Assembly: GCF_028769735.1 (NCBI RefSeq)
Contig: NC_088186.1
Location: 8,959,001 to 9,023,000 of the forward strand
Origin: Zonotrichia leucophrys gambelii
Lineage: Eukaryota; Chordata; Aves; Passeriformes; Passerellidae
Direction: 5' to 3'
DNA length: 64,000 nt
Shown here: positions 56,901-64,000 of the stretch, piece by piece
Numbering within the stretch: position 1 is the stretch's first letter
Layout of the letters: each line of letters opens with the position of its first letter
The notes under the pieces: generated by a model
Told to the model about the DNA's origin: nothing
Database searches by the model: none
Seen by the model: only the letters and a program-made list of their open reading frames with translations
Program-made: the position numbers and the translations under genes

Positions 56901-59900
56901 ACAGCATCCCTGGGCCACCAGAATGGGGAAATTCATTGTTGAAACAGCCAAAGTGAGGTGGAGCAGGGAAGGATGGATCAGGTGGTGGGATCAGCACAGA
57001 ATGAGCTGCCTGGCTGTCACAGAGCCCAAAACCCAGCAGGGTCCTTCTCAGATATATTTTCTGAAAAATCCTCTTGCTAGGATCCTTTTCTCCTGAGAAG
57101 CTGAGAGGCCTCAGAAACGAAATGTAAACAATGATTATCTGCTGCTGTGGAATGCAACAGGTGCATCTGTGATTGGCCCATGTGGTTCTTTCTACTTAAT
57201 GGCCAATCACAGTCAGCTGGCTCAGACTGTCTGGTCAGTCAAAAGATTTTATTATCATTAATTATTTATATATAAATATATAAGAATATTCTTTTTATAT
57301 ATAAAAATGATAATTTATTATTATCATATATATAATTATATATATTATCATATATATATTATATAATTTATTATTATAATTTACTTATTCCTTGCTAGTC
57401 TTCTGATGAAATCCTTTCTTCTATTCTTTTAGTAGAGTTTTAGTATATAATTTTCTTTTAATATAATATCTATCATAAAATAATAAATCAGCCTTCTGAA
57501 ACATGGAGTCAAGATTCTCATCTCTTCCCTTGCTGGGGTTGCCTGCAAATTCAGCAGGGCCCAGGGTCCTCGGGCAGCCACAGCTGGTAAAGCACATCTG
57601 GGCAACAGAGGGAGCAGCTCCATGAGCTGTGCCCACTCCCTGGGCAGCCTGGGCAGTGCCAGCACCCTCTGGGGGCAGAACCTTGCCCTGAGCTCCAGCC
57701 TGAGCTGCCCTGGCCCAGCCCCAGCCGTGCCCTGGTTCCTGTCCCTGTCCCACAGTGCAGAGGGGTCTCATTCTCTCATTCCAGCACCCAGCCCCCTCCA
57801 TGTCCCCTCCCCAGGGTGACCAGGGACCTCCAGGTGGCATTTGGAGGCAGTACAGCCTTGGGGATCAGTACCTTGCCTCCTTTGGCTCCCAAATCTCCCT
57901 TGGCTCCACCGGGACCTCGGCAGCCCTGCAAGAGCAGCAGCAGTGGGGGTTACAGTGAGAAACCCCTGGTGCAAACTGTGTCTGATCCTGGCTCCAAATA
58001 AAGGGAATTTTGCCCTGCTCCAGTCAGGGCTTTCCTCTGGATGGGCCCCTCTGAGCTGGGAGCAGGGACCTGCTGCATCTGGTTCCAGGGCTTTTGGGTT
58101 CAATCCCCACTAGACCAAGCCCAGCAGCCCATGCCAGTGCCAGCTCCCAGCTGGTGGTGGCACCTCTGGCACCACCCAAACAATGCCAAGTGTCTTATCC
58201 TCACTGCTGTGTCCCTCAGCTCAGGCCAAAGCATTCCCCCTTCCCTGAGCTCCCAAAGGCAGGTGACCCCTGAAAATTCCAGCAAAAGGAGCCCAAGCTC
58301 AGCTCTGCCTCCCCAAACAGCTCCAGCTGGCACCCACTCAAACACCAAGCTCAGGCACACATAAAGAACACGGAGCTGCAGCTTTGGGCTGCTCTGCCAC
58401 AGCTCTCCTGCCTCCAAAGCAGGATCCCATGGATGCCATCACTCACTTGCTCTCCTTGGGTGCCTTTTGCACCTGGCAGGCCAAGAAAACCCTTCAGAGA
58501 GAGACAGAGAATGCAAGTTAAAAAAGCAAAACACAAAGGGAAGTATTGCATGTGCTGCTGGAGGTGACAACACACCCAGAGCACAGGGATGGCATGGGCT
58601 GGGAAATGGGGGCACCACTTTGGCTCTGCAGGGTCACTGCTGAGATGCCCCAGTGGGATTTATTCCCCAAAAAGGGACCAGAAGAGTCATAAACCCTCCC
58701 AAGGCTGCCCCTAAGATGAGGGTGAGGTCCTTGTTTAACTCCACAATGCACCCTCACATCCCATCCCTCATCCCATTCCAAGCTCTCAGCTCCCAGTTCT
58801 CAGCTCTGTGGGTTGGGGTCCCAGGACACAGACAGGGACACCTGGGCCAGGCAGGAGGAAGTCAGGCTGTCCCAAGCCTCTGGAGCATCCAAATCCCTTG
58901 GGAAAAGGGTGTCCCAGGGAAGGGATCAGCAGGGCTGGGCCATCTCTGCTGACAAATCCACAGGGAAAGAGTAAAAACAGAGGTGCCTGAAAGCAGGAGG
59001 GGCAGAGGAGCTTTGGGGATGGGGACAGTGGCATCTCAAGCAGCCCTGTGGGAAGCTGGGGAACCAGGGCATTCCCTGCAGGATTTTGTGGGGCTGTAGG
59101 GGGAGGATGAGTGTGGCCACAGCTCTCCTCACAGAGAGCAGCAGGCACAACTTCCCAAGGATTTTTCTTGGGAAAGCAGCGAGAACTACAGAGAGAAGAG
59201 AAAACAATTCTTATCTCTATTCACTGCTCCTGTTTTTGCACATGTGGAATGTGTTATGGAGATTGGTAACTGAAAGTGATTGGTAACTGAAACTGAAAGT
59301 GGTAACAATGAAAGTTGTTTTGAGTGATTAGCTTTGAATCACTCAGAGCTGTGTCCCGGCTGTCTCAGACACTCACAGGTTTTCTGTAGTATAGTTTTAA
59401 TATAGTATTAATGCAATATAATATAGTATTAATATAATGTAATGTAATGTAATATAATGTAATATAATACAATATATTCAATAAAGCAATTGTTCAGCCT
59501 TCTGAATCATGGACTCAGAGCACATTATTCCCTGGCTGGGGGATCTCCTGTTTCTGCTATAGGTGAGAGGACCCCACATCCAGGCATCCCCTTCCCATCA
59601 CTTACCCCAGGGCCCTGCTGTCCCAGCTGTCCCCTCACCCCAGGGGCACCAGCTGTACCCTGCAAGAGGAATCCTGGAATCACAGAATATCCTGAGCTGG
59701 AGGGACCCCAAGGATCACCCAGCCCAGCCCCTGTCCCTGCCCAGCCCCCCCAGCAGCCCCAGCCTGGGCACCCCTGGCAGCGCTGCCCAAAGGCTCCTGG
59801 AGCTCTGGCAGCCTCGGGGCCGTGCCCATTCCCTGGGCAGCCTGGGCAGTGCCAGCACCCTCTGGGGGCAGAGCCTTGCCCTGAGCTCCAGCCTGAGCTG

Positions 59901-62900
59901 CCCTGGCCCAGCCCCAGCCGTGCCCTGGCTCCTGTCCCTGGCCCAGAGTGAAGAGAGCTCTCATCAGAGCACCCAGCCCCTCCATGTCCCCTCCCCAGCG
60001 TGACCAGGTGGCATTTGGGAGGTTAGCTGGAAGTGCTGCCCCCTCTCCCCTCCAAAAACAGGGACAGGGACGCCCTCAACCCCACATATCAGGCTCTTCC
60101 TGGGAAATCCCTCCAACCTGGGCTTTATCCCCACCAAGGCCCCAAAATGCTCTTACTGTGTCTCCTTTGGGACCAGAGGATCCCTCCAGCCCTGCTGGAC
60201 CCTGGGAAAAGCAAAGGCAGGAGAAGAGGGATGTGGCTCCCTGTCCTGCTCTGTGGATGAGACCCCAGCCCACAGGAAGGTGCCTCACACCTCAGGGACA
60301 ATGTCCTGTTCCAGGGGACACAGCCCTTCCTACCCACCCACTCCTGAGGGCCACAAGGACCCTCAAGGTCAAGGATTTCCCATCCACTTCCCAAATGCAT
60401 GGGGAACAAGCTCCAGCAGCTCCTGGGAGAGAACTGGGAGATGCACCCAGCCCAGGACAGCCCCACTCACCTGAGAGCCCCTGGGGCCGGGGGGGCCACG
60501 CCTGCCCTGCAAGCCCTGGGGTCCCTACACAGGGGGGACAGGGAGCTGCCATTAGGATCAAACCCTCTCCTGGGAACCCCCAGCCTCTGAGCAGCTCCAG
60601 AGTTCCCACTTATGGCACACAAAGGGCTACAGAAAGGATTCCCTCCCCTGAGCCAGCCCCTGCAGCTCTTGGGGTGGCTTGGGATCACATCCCAGCTGGA
60701 GAAGACCACTCCAGGCTGGGTGAGCCTGGGACCGCCTCCCATGCCAGGACTCCCCATCCTGGGACACCCCACCTTGGGACACCCATCTCAGGACACCCCA
60801 TCCCAGGACACCTGCCCAGGGACACCCCATCCCATCCCAGGACACCCACCCTGGGACACTCCACACCATCCCATCCTGTGACACTCCATCCTGGGACACC
60901 CCATTCCAAGAAACCCACCAAGGACACCCCATCCTGGGACACCCCATCCCCGGGACACCCCATTCCTGGACACTCAACCCCATCCCACCCCGAGACACCC
61001 ATCCCAGGACACCCACCATGGGACACCCCATCCTGGGATACCCCATCCCATCCCATTCCATGGATCCCCTCCCATCCCGTGGATGCCATCCCATGGATCC
61101 CATTCCATCCCATGGATCCCCTCCCATCCCATCCCATCCCATCCCATCCCATCCCATCCCATCCCATCCCATCCCATCCCATCCCATCCCATCCCCTCCC
61201 ATGGATCCCATCCCATCCCACCCCACCCCAGGCATCCCCTACCTTGGGGCCACGGGGCCCGGCCATCCCTGGAGGGCCCAATTCCCCCTGTGGAGAGAGC
61301 AGAGCAGAGCAGGGCAGGGGTGGGGTGAAAGCAGCAACCACAAAACCCCAAAGAACAAAGGGTGGGCACTGGGGCACACCCACCTGAGAGCCATTGATGC
61401 CTCTGCACCCCATGGGTCCTGGCTGGCCAGGCTCTCCCTGCAAGGCAAGACCTGCTCAGCCCTCAGGGGAGGTGGGACAGGGGCTCCTGAGCATCCCAGG
61501 GATGCTGGAGGGGTTACTGGTGAGTTTTAACACCCTGGGTCGTTTTGGAATCCTCCCCCCACTAGCAGGGATGGTTTTAACCAAATGCAGCATTTTTCGG
61601 TGTAGATTAAAACAAGGGAGGAACACGGTGGCACTCTGGGCAGCAGCAGCTCTGCTGCCTGAAATTCCACCTGTATCAAACCCTGAGACTCACCATGGGA
61701 CCAGCAGGGCCTGGAGCACCCACTGAGCCATCTTCCCCCTGCAGCAGGAGAGTAAAAAATGCTATTTTTTGCTTTGATTCTCTCCTTCAGCCCAAATCCC
61801 ACTTTTTCTTCACAACATTCCCACATTCCTTCACATCAGCTGCTTGTTGCCCCCTTGGACATTTGCTGACCAATTTGCTGTCCAGCTCCCTTTCCTGTTG
61901 CAGAATCCATCCATTCACCACCAAACCACTTCAATTTTCCTTTCAAATCCTTTTCCAGCCCTTTTCTGGACAGGATGTCCCTGAGTTATGTGGGAGCCCT
62001 GAGCTGTCCATCTGCTGAGAAAGCCTGGAAAAACCAAGTGCTGCCAGCCTGGGATTCATCCCAGCTGGAGGTGGCCACCTAAAATAAATCCCAGTGTACT
62101 CTGGAAGAGCTCATTTCTTTTCATTTATCCTCATTCCCAGCCAGAACAGGGATAGGAAATGCAGGAGGAAATGCCCCAAAGTGCTTGGATGCAAATCCCT
62201 GCTCAGACACCTCTTCCTAGTGGGCATCTGGGAAAAGCTCATTTCTCTTCATTTCTCGTCATTCCCAGCCAGAACAGGGATGGGAAATGCTGGAGGCAAT
62301 CCCAGGGAAGTGCCTGGATGCAAATCCCTGCTCAGACCTCTCTTCCCAGGGGAATCCCTGGCTCCTGCAGCCCTTTGGGTGGCACAGAGAAGGAAAATGC
62401 ACTCACCTCTGGCCCTGCAGGGCCCTGCAAGCCCATGGCACCCTTCAGCCCTACCAGCCCCTGGGAGAGAAGCCAGCAGTGAGGTGTCAGCACCCTGAGG
62501 TGACACTGCCTTTGCAGGGACACCACAGAGACCATGAAGGCTTTGTGAAAGGCAGGGGAGCAGGGGCTGGAGCTTGGGGACATCACAGAGAGGGACAGGG
62601 GCTAGAAAAGGGGATGGAGGGAAGGGTGTGGACACTTCCAGCTCCCCGGTGACTCACCTGGAGCCCTGCAGGACCTGGCAGCCCATTCTCTCCCTTCACC
62701 CCCTGGAAAAGCCAAGAGCAGCCTGAGTGATGGAGGAGAGCAGGACCTGGGGCAGGGAAGGAGAGAGCCTGCCCACCCTGGCAGGGCTGTGAGGGGCAGG
62801 GACAGCCACCCTCACCTTCACTCCCTTCTCTCCTTTGTCCCCAGCTGGTCCAGGGTCTCCCAGGAAACCCTGAAATGGAACAGGGATGAAATGGGAACAA

Positions 62901-63536
62901 GGATGAGCCTCAGCTGGAGCCACACCACGAGGCTGCTGTGCCTCAAAGGACACAATCAGGGTGGGACAGGAGGATGGGGACCCTCAGGGTTGGGCTACAT
63001 GGGGCAAAGCCTGGCTGCTGGTGCCCAGCATGGTGTCACCTCCCTGCAGCTCCTGTGTCACCCACAGCAGTGGCACAGGGCTGGCACAGGGCTGGCACAG
63101 GCAGGAGGGCACAAAGTGTGGCCCAAAACAGGGGTCTGATAACCCATGTGGGATTGCTGCAAAAAGAACAAATTGGGTCTCAAACCTGCCAGGATGATCA
63201 GACCTTGGAGGAGCCCAAAAATCTCCTGGGCAGCTCTAAAAATGCTGGTCTGAAGAAGACTAAGTGATGGGAAAATTAAAAAATTAAAGGGCGACAAGCC
63301 AGCAGCATTCTCTTTTTTATGGACATTTTCCATCCTGGCTGCCAAAGCCCTGGATGAGCCTGGGGAGGAGCTGCAGGAGCAGTGCTGGTCCCAGTGGAAC
63401 CAGTATGGAAGGAGCTGGGTTTGGCACTGCTGGGGCTGGCACCTCATGGTGCCCATGGCTGTGCCAGCCAGAGCCAACTCACCTCTTCTCCCTTGTCCCC
63501 TGCCAGCCCTCGGTCACCCTGGAAGCCCTGGAGGCC
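34042..63536 (-). CDS. Fibrillar collagen chain (type V/XI-like), 3' 55 exons
   Basis: Secreted fibril-forming procollagen alpha chain. I mapped 55 exons (numbered E1-E55 in transcript order within the window), 3555 coding bp, 1184 residues plus stop. E1-E49 are 54, 45, 108 or 18 bp, each phase 0 and beginning with the first residue of a Gly-X-Y triplet, which is the hallmark of fibrillar collagen genes. E50 ends the helix. E51-E55 encode a COLFI C-propeptide ending [11 protein letters not shown]. The segment [10 protein letters not shown] and the splitting of the usual 188-bp clade A exon into 107 and 81 bp favour clade B (COL5/COL11). The WF...GGF...Y segment excludes clade C (COL24A1, COL27A1). 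The sequence is too diverged from COL5A1, COL11A1, COL11A2 or COL5A3 as I know them to assign a symbol. The N-propeptide and about 70 helical residues lie past 64000. Confidence 0.9.
34320..34605. repeat. Tandem repeat in the last collagen intron
   Basis: Three to four units of about 85 bp containing AAAGGAATGGATGTTTTCCA and CCCCATCCCACC. Confidence 0.85.
35100..35985. repeat. Ultra AT-rich block in the last collagen intron
   Basis: Nearly 900 bp of almost pure A/T with ATA, TAAT and ATT(n) runs, in a window that is otherwise GC-rich. It stops about 40 bp before the GC-rich exon E54. Confidence 0.93.
36027..36215 (-). CDS. Collagen C-propeptide exon E54
   Basis: 189 bp, phase 0, 63 residues. 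[18 protein letters not shown] aligns with the FLRLLS strand. C6 is in SYSC and C7 in LHGC. The Asn-Ile-Thr sequon usual before C6 is absent, and an Arg/Pro-rich insert ([10 protein letters not shown]) replaces the usual segment. The exon is very GC-rich but is flanked by extremely AT-rich sequence. Confidence 0.92.
36290..36870 (+). mobile_element. LTR-like dispersed repeat, family C, copy 2
   Basis: Second copy of the repeat at 6440-6935, next to collagen exon E54. The family is inferred to be an ERV LTR from its U3/R-like composition; ends and target duplication are not resolved. Confidence 0.65.
36983..37368 (+). mobile_element. Solo LTR, family A (older copy)
   Basis: Same landmarks as the copy at 27845. 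Flanking hexamers CTCTCC and CTGTCC differ at one base, consistent with a decayed target duplication. In the collagen intron between E53 and E54. Confidence 0.75.
37448..37528 (-). CDS. Collagen C-propeptide exon E53
   Basis: 81 bp, phase 0, 27 residues from [14 protein letters not shown] to [10 protein letters not shown]. Corresponds to the tryptophan-rich loop of clade A/B propeptides, which clade C chains lack. Confidence 0.93.
37650..38040 (-). repeat. Minisatellite in the collagen intron after E52
   Basis: About 18 units of 21 bp, plus-strand consensus CAGGGACTGGTCACTACAG, starting about 85 bp past the minus-strand donor of E52. Confidence 0.93.
38128..38234 (-). CDS. Collagen C-propeptide exon E52 (calcium site)
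   Basis: 107 bp, phase 1 to 0. Encodes [19 protein letters not shown] and [16 protein letters not shown]. The Asp-x-Asn-Gln and downstream Asp of the calcium-binding loop are kept. The cysteine that normally follows DPNQG (C3) is Ser. C4 (AFC) and C5 (ETC) are present. Confidence 0.94.
38452..38617 (-). CDS. Collagen C-propeptide exon E51 (stalk and C1)
   Basis: 166 bp, phase 0 to 1. Encodes [15 protein letters not shown], the amphipathic [19 protein letters not shown] trimerising stalk, then [19 protein letters not shown]. The cysteine in TTC corresponds to conserved C1. The position of C2, normally seven residues later, is occupied by Ala-His-Pro. Two sequons (NYT, NGT). Confidence 0.93.
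38811..39225 (+). mobile_element. Solo LTR, family A
   Basis: Starts TGTCACAGAC, ends ACCACCACA, flanked by CCTTCC on both sides (38805-38810, 39226-39231). Contains a TATAA pentamer expansion at about 39090-39150. Lies between collagen E50 and E51. Confidence 0.85.
39254..43562 (-). CDS. Collagen helix block E37-E50 and C-telopeptide
   Basis: Exons 43455-43562 (108), 43289-43342, 43099-43152, 42753-42806, 42346-42399, 42119-42172, 41844-41897, 41157-41210, 40170-40223, 40043-40096, 39813-39866, 39688-39705 (18), 39504-39557, 39254-39316 (63). E40 has the fifth helix cysteine (GRKGCKGDK). E42 contains GQQ PPR GPW, a Pro for Gly. E48 is only 18 bp (GLSGPK). E50 finishes the helix with [12 protein letters not shown] and starts the telopeptide with VMLSQEELQ. 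Its 63-bp size was chosen over a 185-bp alternative because only the short form keeps phase with E49. Confidence 0.88.
40655..40820. repeat. GGGAT-rich satellite in the collagen intron E44-E45
   Basis: GGGATGGGATCAATGGGATA-type units of 15-25 bp. Confidence 0.85.
43660..44390. repeat. Minisatellite split by a solo LTR
   Basis: Units of about 26 bp with TTTATTCCACAGCAAACCCC. Five to six units lie on the left and about six on the right of the LTR at 43817-44233. Confidence 0.9.
43817..44233 (+). mobile_element. Solo LTR, family A, inserted in a minisatellite
   Basis: Flanked by CCCCTG at 43811-43816 and 44234-44239. The tandem array on both sides has the same unit, so the LTR split an existing array. 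Confidence 0.88.
44440..44535 (-). mobile_element. CR1 LINE 3' terminal fragment
   Basis: Reverse CR1 tail with CCTTCCAACCCAATTCTAGG, in the collagen intron between E36 and E37. Confidence 0.65.
45033..50135 (-). CDS. Collagen helix block E25-E36
   Basis: Exons 50091-50135, 49882-49989 (108), 49565-49618, 49311-49364, 49095-49148, 48057-48164 (108), 47650-47703, 46910-47017 (108), 46558-46611, 45732-45785, 45467-45520, 45033-45086. E27 contains Arg-Gly-Asp (GMRGDK). E26 includes GERGAP. E32 has a broken triplet (GPG AAT GET) and is followed by a GC donor, TTACTG|GCAAGT; no GT donor nearby gives phase 0. Confidence 0.92.
45840..46515 (-). repeat. 60-bp minisatellite in the collagen intron after E33
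   Basis: About 11-12 units with CAGTCACACAAATGTCCCCT and CAGGTCAGTGACAGAAATGG. Near-identical neighbouring units suggest recent homogenisation. It starts about 45 bp past the minus-strand donor. Confidence 0.93.
46908..46909 (-). other. GC-AG 5' splice site after collagen exon E32
   Basis: TTACTG|GCAAGT matches the extended consensus of minor GC donors. The two nearby GT alternatives (giving 100 or 112 bp) both break the phase-0 rule that every other helix exon obeys. Confidence 0.75.
47174..47581 (+). mobile_element. Solo LTR, family A
   Basis: Starts TGTCACAGAC and is flanked by GAGGTT (47168-47173, 47582-47587). In the collagen intron between E31 and E32. Confidence 0.85.
48253..48929 (+). 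mobile_element. Solo LTR, diverged family A relative
   Basis: Starts TGTCACAAAC and ends ACCACCACA. It carries a long AT microsatellite (about 48520-48850), which makes it longer than its relatives. No target duplication recognised. Confidence 0.65.
50223..50700 (+). mobile_element. LTR, family B
   Basis: Begins near TGAGGCATTCACATTCTCTG and contains GGAATGTGTTTGGAGATTGT and TTTGGCCAATCAGGGCCAAG. The same element recurs at 63614 and runs off the window end. Holds a TATAG pentamer run. Confidence 0.75.
50905..56783 (-). CDS. Collagen helix block E13-E24
   Basis: Exons 56676-56783 (108 bp), 55610-55663, 55375-55428, 55137-55181, 54568-54621, 53771-53815, 53153-53206, 52296-52349, 52052-52105, 51824-51877, 51476-51529, 50905-50949. 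E14 has a triplet starting with Ser instead of Gly (GLN SSE GPK), which also makes an Asn-Ser-Ser sequon. E15 starts GCQ and E20 holds GDPGCLG, two more helix cysteines. E22 contains Arg-Gly-Asp (GRRGDK). E24 opens with Ala in place of Gly (ALP GPP). For E17 I chose donor CAG|GTTCCC because it keeps 54 bp and phase 0. Confidence 0.92.
52600..52805 (+). mobile_element. CR1 LINE fragment
   Basis: Contains GAGCTGGAGGGACCCACCAG and TGGAGCTCTGGCAGCCTC. Closely related fragments lie at 57600-57800 and 59680-60000, all in introns of the collagen gene and all on the plus strand, antisense to it. Confidence 0.65.
53885..54535 (-). repeat. Minisatellite in the collagen intron after E17
   Basis: About ten units of roughly 58 bp with GATGGTATCAGGTCTTGTCC and CACAGGGATGGGAGGTTGG. 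Confidence 0.92.
57050..57555 (+). mobile_element. Solo LTR, family A, 5' end unclear
   Basis: Carries the GGAATGCAACAGGTGCATCT landmark and an expanded ATATA stretch at 57270-57375. Confidence 0.7.
57600..57800 (+). mobile_element. CR1 LINE fragment
   Basis: Shares CCCTGGGCAGCCTGGGCAGT and the following 150 bp with the copy at 59680-60000. Confidence 0.6.
57872..63536 (-). CDS. Collagen helix block E1-E12
   Basis: Exons 63483-63536, 62816-62869, 62658-62702, 62407-62460, 61694-61738, 61384-61437, 61243-61287, 60471-60524, 60157-60201, 59606-59659, 58447-58491, 57872-57925. From E2 on, 54 and 45 bp alternate regularly, as near the N-end of other fibrillar helices. All triplets begin with Gly. 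E6 contains a helix cysteine (GPMGCRG) and an Asn-Gly-Ser sequon. E12 begins with a second cysteine (GCRGPGG). Confidence 0.93.
59150..59520 (+). mobile_element. LTR, family B relative
   Basis: Shares GAGAAAACAATTCTTATCTC and CACATGTGGAATGTGTTATG with family B, and has a TATAATG run at 59395-59470. Confidence 0.6.
59680..60000 (+). mobile_element. CR1 LINE fragment
   Basis: Begins at ATCCTGAGCTGGAGGGACCC. The most complete of the three related copies in the collagen gene. Confidence 0.65.
60720..61242 (-). repeat. CATCC-based satellite in the collagen intron after E7
   Basis: A pure CATCC pentamer run (about 61115-61200) grades into longer units with GGGACACCCCATCC. On the transcribed strand it reads (GGGAT)n directly after the E7 donor. 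Confidence 0.93.
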
Positions 63537-63613
63537 CTGGGGAGAGGGAGGAAGGAGCAGGGCAGGCACTGAGGGGCTGCCACCTGTGCCCACCCTGCTC
63601 CCCACCCTGTAAG

Positions 63614-64000
63614 TGTGGCATTCACATTCTCTGAAAAATCCCTTCACCCAGGGTTCTTCTCCTGGGAAGCTGAAAAGCCTCAGAGAAAAGGAAAACAATT
63701 CTTATCTCATTTGCTTCTCCTGTGCTGTGCTCATGTGGAATGTGTTTGGAGATTGTTTACCCACAGGTGATTGTTCCATTGGATTCTGCTGGGAGTTGTT
63801 TTCATTCTTTGGCCAATCAGGGCCAAGCTGTGTCAGGACTCTGGAGAGAGCCACGAGTTTTCATTATTATCTTTTTTAGCATTCTGTAAGTATCCTTTCT
63901 GTATTCTTTAGTATAGTTTAGTATCATAAAGTAATAAATTTTCCTTCTGAGCACATGGAGTCAGATTCATCATTCCTGCCTTCATCAGGGCATTCCCTGC
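63614..64000 (+). mobile_element. LTR, family B, cut by the window end
   Basis: Starts TGTGGCATTCACATTCTCTG and is nearly identical to the 50223 copy throughout the visible part. Confidence 0.75.

Noticed and set aside
60720..61242. CRISPR-like look of this and other regularly spaced arrays
   Set aside because: Units are contiguous and degenerate, without unique spacers, and lie in introns of a vertebrate gene.
34042..63536. Naming the collagen COL27A1 because SLC31A2 and COL27A1 share human 9q32
   Set aside because: The C-propeptide has the WF loop and last-exon pattern of clades A/B, and clade C chains lack that loop. COL5A1 was rejected too: its C-propeptide is highly conserved and would be recognisable.

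Overview
The window is bird nuclear DNA, almost certainly from a songbird (passerine). It holds spliced genes with GT-AG introns, many CR1-type LINE tails in both orientations, several families of short TG...CA solo LTRs (four with clean 6-bp target duplications, one with a 5/6 match), GC-rich exons, and an exceptional density of minisatellites. This is the usual look of an avian microchromosome. There is no bacterial or viral coding capacity; the LTRs are solo and carry no visible internal genes.

Layout. 1-25043 (+): NIBAN2 (FAM129B), exons 2-14. Exon 1 was not found and should lie before base 1. 26957-32544 (-): SLC31A2 (CTR2, a copper transporter of endosome/lysosome and plasma membrane), complete in four coding exons, tail-to-tail with NIBAN2; their opposing polyadenylation signals are about 10 bp apart. 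34042-63536 (-): the 3' part of a fibrillar collagen gene. I mapped 55 coding exons: 49 helical exons of 54, 45, 108 or 18 bp, one helix/telopeptide junction exon, and five C-propeptide (COLFI) exons ending in a stop codon. The N-propeptide and an estimated 70 helical residues lie beyond base 64000. About 945 helical residues and the whole C-propeptide are present, in frame at every junction.

The collagen is the most interesting object. It has the clade A/B C-propeptide layout (closest to the type V/XI group) but fits no chain I know. The two cysteines that link chains in other procollagens (C2 and C3) are both absent. The helix carries five cysteines and four triplets lacking glycine. One intron uses a GC-AG donor. 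NIBAN2 also departs from the mammalian form: its last exon contains an in-frame minisatellite of about ten 19-25-residue units rich in Ser-Pro and Thr-Pro, which lengthens the tail by roughly 200 residues.

A pattern runs across all three genes: many tandem arrays start at or just after a 5' splice site (NIBAN2 introns 2, 4 and 13; SLC31A2 introns 1 and 2; the collagen introns after E7, E17, E33 and E52). In NIBAN2 intron 2 the array appears to be built from the native donor itself, giving about 16 decoy donors. Other notable structures are a 514-nt pure polypurine tract, a 173-bp foldback element with a 6-bp target duplication, and a roughly 1-kb, nearly pure A/T block beside a GC-rich collagen exon. 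Exon coordinates were derived by hand from reading frame, splice consensus and phase.
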